In this document: positions 5,484 through 7,377 of the stretch, piece by piece
Layout of the letters: the number at the start of each line of letters is the position of its first letter
Numbering within the stretch: position 1 is the first letter of the stretch
NCBI GenBank assembly: GCA_030642005.1
Contig: DAOWOP010000133.1
Span: 1-7,377 of the forward strand
Source: Planctomycetales bacterium
GTDB taxonomy: Bacteria > Planctomycetota > Phycisphaerae > SM23-33
Reading direction: 5' to 3'
Length of the DNA stretch: 7,377 nt
The notes under the pieces: generated by a model
What the model was told of the DNA's origin: nothing
The model's database searches: none
The model's input: only the letters and a program-made list of their open reading frames with translations
Position numbers and translations under genes: made by a program

Positions 5484-5495
5484 GAAGTGTATAAT
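5466..5495 (+). promoter_or_regulatory. Candidate sigma70-type promoter for the second activator
   Basis: A perfect TATAAT (5490-5495) is preceded after 18 nt by TTGTGG (5466-5471), which matches only the TTG of a -35 box and overlaps the upstream terminator. Transcription would start near 5502, giving a leader of about 75 nt before the ATG at 5578. I see no structured leader or dyad in the remaining 5496-5577. No -24/-12 sigma54 promoter is evident. Confidence 0.4.
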
Positions 5496-5577
5496 CAGTA
5501 CTATTACCTATTCACTGAATCGCCGTATCGTGCCGATTAGTAGAGATAGGGAACGGTAGATATGTAAGGTGTGGTAG

Positions 5578-7050
5578 ATGAACGATGGTGCAGAACGGAT
5601 CTTGCGGTCCGTTGTAATAGTCGGCGAGGATTCGGCCTGGGTGGCCCGGCAGGCCGATAGTCTTCGCAATTCTCAAGGGCCGCTTGCGCGGGCAGTCGGC
5701 GAGGTCGTCCCCGTCGAGGGTCTCGCTGATGCGCCGGACCTTATACGCCGGCTTTGCCCCGATCTGGTTCTCGCCCAGGCCATTTCACCCCGCAAGATCA
5801 TCCGGTTCATTCAAAAGGTTCAGTCCCTCTCTCCGGATACGCCGGTGGTCGTTGTTTCGGAGACGCCCTCGGTGGATGAGGCTGTCCGATTCATTCGGGC
5901 CGGAGCGTTTGACAACATCGCCAGTTCTCTCGACGAGAAGACCATCGCCAGGCTGATTGACGGGATGAAAGTGGCAAAGGCCTCTCGCACCCAGCGGCAT
6001 CAGCGGCTCTTCTGCGAGGAATGTCCGCCCGGCGTCGAGATTGTCGGGCACAGCCCCGGCTTGGTCAAATGCCTCGAAACGATCCGATTGGTGTCGGAAA
6101 GCCGATGCAACCCGGTGTTAATCCTGGGTGAGACGGGCGTCGGCAAGGAACTGATCGCCCGGGCTGTACACTGGTGGCGGTATGGGGATTTCGAGCGATT
6201 TATCGCCGTCAATTGTGCCGCGCTGACCGCCACCCTCCTTGAAAGCGAACTGTTCGGGCACGTCAAGGGCGCATTCACCGGCGCTGACCGCGAAAAGACA
6301 GGGCTTTTTGAACAGGCCAACGACGGCAGCATCCTCCTCGATGAAATCAGCGAAATGGCGCCGGAACTTCAGGCGAAACTGCTTCGGGTGCTCCAGGAAA
6401 GGACTTTTCGCAAGGTCGGCGGCGGCAAAGACATCCACTGCAACGCGACAATCATCGCCTCCAGCAACAAGAACCTTCTGGCGGATGTACAGACCGGCAA
6501 GTTCCGCCGGGACTTGTATTACCGCCTGGCGGTCTTTCCGGTAACCGTCCCGGCTTTGCGGCAGGAAGACCGCCGCAGCGATATCGGCCTCTTGGCTGAG
6601 TACTTCCTTGAGTCTTCCGTCGCCGCCCGCTCCGGCACACTCTGCCTCGGCAAAGAGGCTGAACAACGCCTGGCCCGACACGCCTGGCCCGGTAACGTTC
6701 GCGAATTACGCAACGTAATCGAGCGGGCGAGTATCCTGGAAAAAAGCGATCAAATCACCGTCTCCAGCCTGGTCTTCGACGGACAGACCACACCGGCTGA
6801 AGCGCCGACCGGGCAAAAACCCCGGAAAGACTTCTCGCTGGTAGCCGCCGAACGCGAGTTCATCGTTCGGGCATTGAGGGAGACCGGGTGGCAGCGAACC
6901 CGGGCAGCGGCGCTGCTGGGAATCACACGCGCAACACTGCACGCAAAACTGAAGCGATACGACATCCAAACGCCCGACGGACAGAAAAAACCGATGCCTT
7001 CCTGCACAGACTCCGAAGAACTCGTCGCCCACAATTGCCCCAATGCCTAA
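5578..7050 (+). CDS. NtrC-family sigma54 activator with a degenerate (phospho-dead) receiver domain
   Basis: This 490-aa cytoplasmic transcription activator has three regions. Residues 11-128 fold like a receiver (SVVIVGEDS at 11-19, PDLVLAQA at 61-68, PVVVVSETPSVDEAV at 89-103), but Gln67 replaces the phosphoacceptor Asp. Ser94 stands at the Thr position (an allowed change) and Ser116 replaces the conserved Lys. Control by aspartyl phosphorylation is therefore unlikely. A linker holds CEEC (146-149). The AAA+ domain is intact: Walker A GETGVGKE (184-191), GAFTGA (231-236), Walker B with D255/E256, sensor I near N297, arginine-finger candidates R310 and R316, and WPGNVREL (370-377). A Fis-type helix-turn-helix occupies about 424-463, followed by a 27-residue tail with no family resemblance, ending in bases that resemble the adjacent heptamer repeats. 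AAGG (5566-5569) lies 8 nt before the ATG. The input signal could be a bound protein, ligand or redox change. None is shown by the sequence. Confidence 0.95.
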   Translation: MNDGAERILRSVVIVGEDSAWVARQADSLRNSQGPLARAVGEVVPVEGLADAPDLIRRLCPDLVLAQAISPRKIIRFIQKVQSLSPDTPVVVVSETPSVDEAVRFIRAGAFDNIASSLDEKTIARLIDGMKVAKASRTQRHQRLFCEECPPGVEIVGHSPGLVKCLETIRLVSESRCNPVLILGETGVGKELIARAVHWWRYGDFERFIAVNCAALTATLLESELFGHVKGAFTGADREKTGLFEQANDGSILLDEISEMAPELQAKLLRVLQERTFRKVGGGKDIHCNATIIASSNKNLLADVQTGKFRRDLYYRLAVFPVTVPALRQEDRRSDIGLLAEYFLESSVAARSGTLCLGKEAEQRLARHAWPGNVRELRNVIERASILEKSDQITVSSLVFDGQTTPAEAPTGQKPRKDFSLVAAEREFIVRALRETGWQRTRAAALLGITRATLHAKLKRYDIQTPDGQKKPMPSCTDSEELVAHNCPNA

Positions 7051-7129
7051 TGCTCCAACTGACCGATTTTATTCGGGATTAGAGAATCCGAGGAATTTCA
7101 GAAGGTCTTATCTATAAGGAAGTTATAAA
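7051..7129. other. Short gap after the second activator, weak hairpin only
   Basis: GGATT (7076-7080) can pair with AATCC (7085-7089) over an AGAG loop, and ATTC (7071-7074) with GAAT (7093-7096) outside it. There is no following T tract, so it is at best a poor terminator for the activator gene. Nothing else is recognised before the repeat element begins at about 7130. Confidence 0.3.
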
Positions 7130-7377
7130 ATGTCTAATGACCAATGTCCAATGACCAATCAATGACCAATGTCTAATGCCTAACCCGCATTTTTCGTTAA
7201 CCACAGAGGACACAGAGTTCGCAGAGAAAAGTATTGTTGTTATTTTTTACTTCTCTGCGTTCTCTGTGATCTCTGTGGTTTATTTTGTTATGGTCTCTAA
7301 AATCATCGCCGTGCTTTTTTAGTCATTGGGCATTAGACATTCATTAGACATTGGTCATTGGGCATTAGGCATTTATG
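7130..7377. repeat. Nested inverted-repeat element: heptamer arms around a CACAGAG hairpin
   Basis: The outer left arm (7130-7183) is a run of AATGACC, AATGTCC, AATGTCT and AATGCCT heptamers. The outer right arm (7322-7375) is its inverted counterpart. Bases 7160-7178 match the complement of 7342-7360 over 19 nt without a mismatch. Inside lies a second hairpin: 7199-7228 (CACAGAG-type units) pairs with 7251-7280 in blocks of 10, 7 and 9 perfect bp separated by 2-nt mismatched steps, with a 22-nt loop. Between the inner stem and the right arm is AT-rich sequence with a T6 run (7315-7320). There is no transposase or long coding frame. The element may continue past the right edge. Confidence 0.85.

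Noticed and set aside
5469..5484. sigma54 -24/-12 promoter starting TGGCTC
   Set aside because: No GC-containing -12 element occurs at the required distance. The bases belong to the terminator stem and T tract.
7130..7165. 11-codon frame MSNDQCPMTNQ with AAGGAAG 7 nt upstream
   Set aside because: The ribosome site is well placed, but the peptide is encoded entirely by the heptamer repeat and has no supporting context. It is probably coincidental.
7160..7360. CRISPR-like array at the right end
   Set aside because: Units are 7 bp with no unique spacers and the two arms are inverted, unlike the direct repeats of 23-47 bp with spacers in CRISPR.

Overview
The window looks like chromosomal DNA of a GC-rich, free-living bacterium, most likely a Planctomycetota member (Phycisphaerae-like) or a PVC relative. 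This rests on three things: the PurN subtype (SGGGRT nucleotide loop and a GMYGHHVHEAV segment), the density of long intergenic palindromes and short-period tandem arrays, and large NtrC-type activators beside a flotillin/NfeD pair. There is no rRNA, tRNA or marker gene, so the assignment is an inference. No phage, transposase, CRISPR or toxin gene is present.

Layout. Positions 1-460 hold no gene. They carry three short-period arrays (1-97), a terminator-like hairpin (162-205), an exactly 10-bp-phased array of eleven TTCC-headed decamers (211-320), two dyads (346-367, 382-410) and a candidate sigma70-type promoter. Positions 461-1834 (+) encode a complete NtrC-family response regulator. A long hairpin (1834-1918) separates it from convergent purN (1915-2508, -) and supplies the purN stop codon. 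A second palindrome (2535-2570) separates purN from an upstream same-strand operon, read on the minus strand as a 60-aa protein (4916-4734), an NfeD-like membrane protein (4717-4106) and a flotillin (4102-2585). An AT-rich divergent promoter region (about 4930-5000) separates that operon from a hotdog-fold acyl-CoA thioesterase (5022-5432, +), which ends at a nested double terminator. Positions 5578-7050 (+) encode a second sigma54 activator whose receiver-like domain has lost its phosphoacceptor Asp. The last 330 bases form a nested inverted-repeat structure built from AATNNNC-type heptamers around a CACAGAG hairpin.

How the parts fit. The best-supported functional unit is the flotillin/NfeD cassette, which organises membrane microdomains in other bacteria and here has an unrecognised small first gene. 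Two sigma54-dependent activators bracket the metabolic and membrane genes. One has all receiver landmarks and so expects a histidine kinase, which is not in the window. The other cannot be phosphorylated at the usual site. I found no convincing -24/-12 promoter, so their targets are unknown and probably elsewhere. The most unusual content is the repeat DNA: nearly every intergenic gap contains a palindrome or a short-period array, and in one case the repeat forms the end of a coding sequence.
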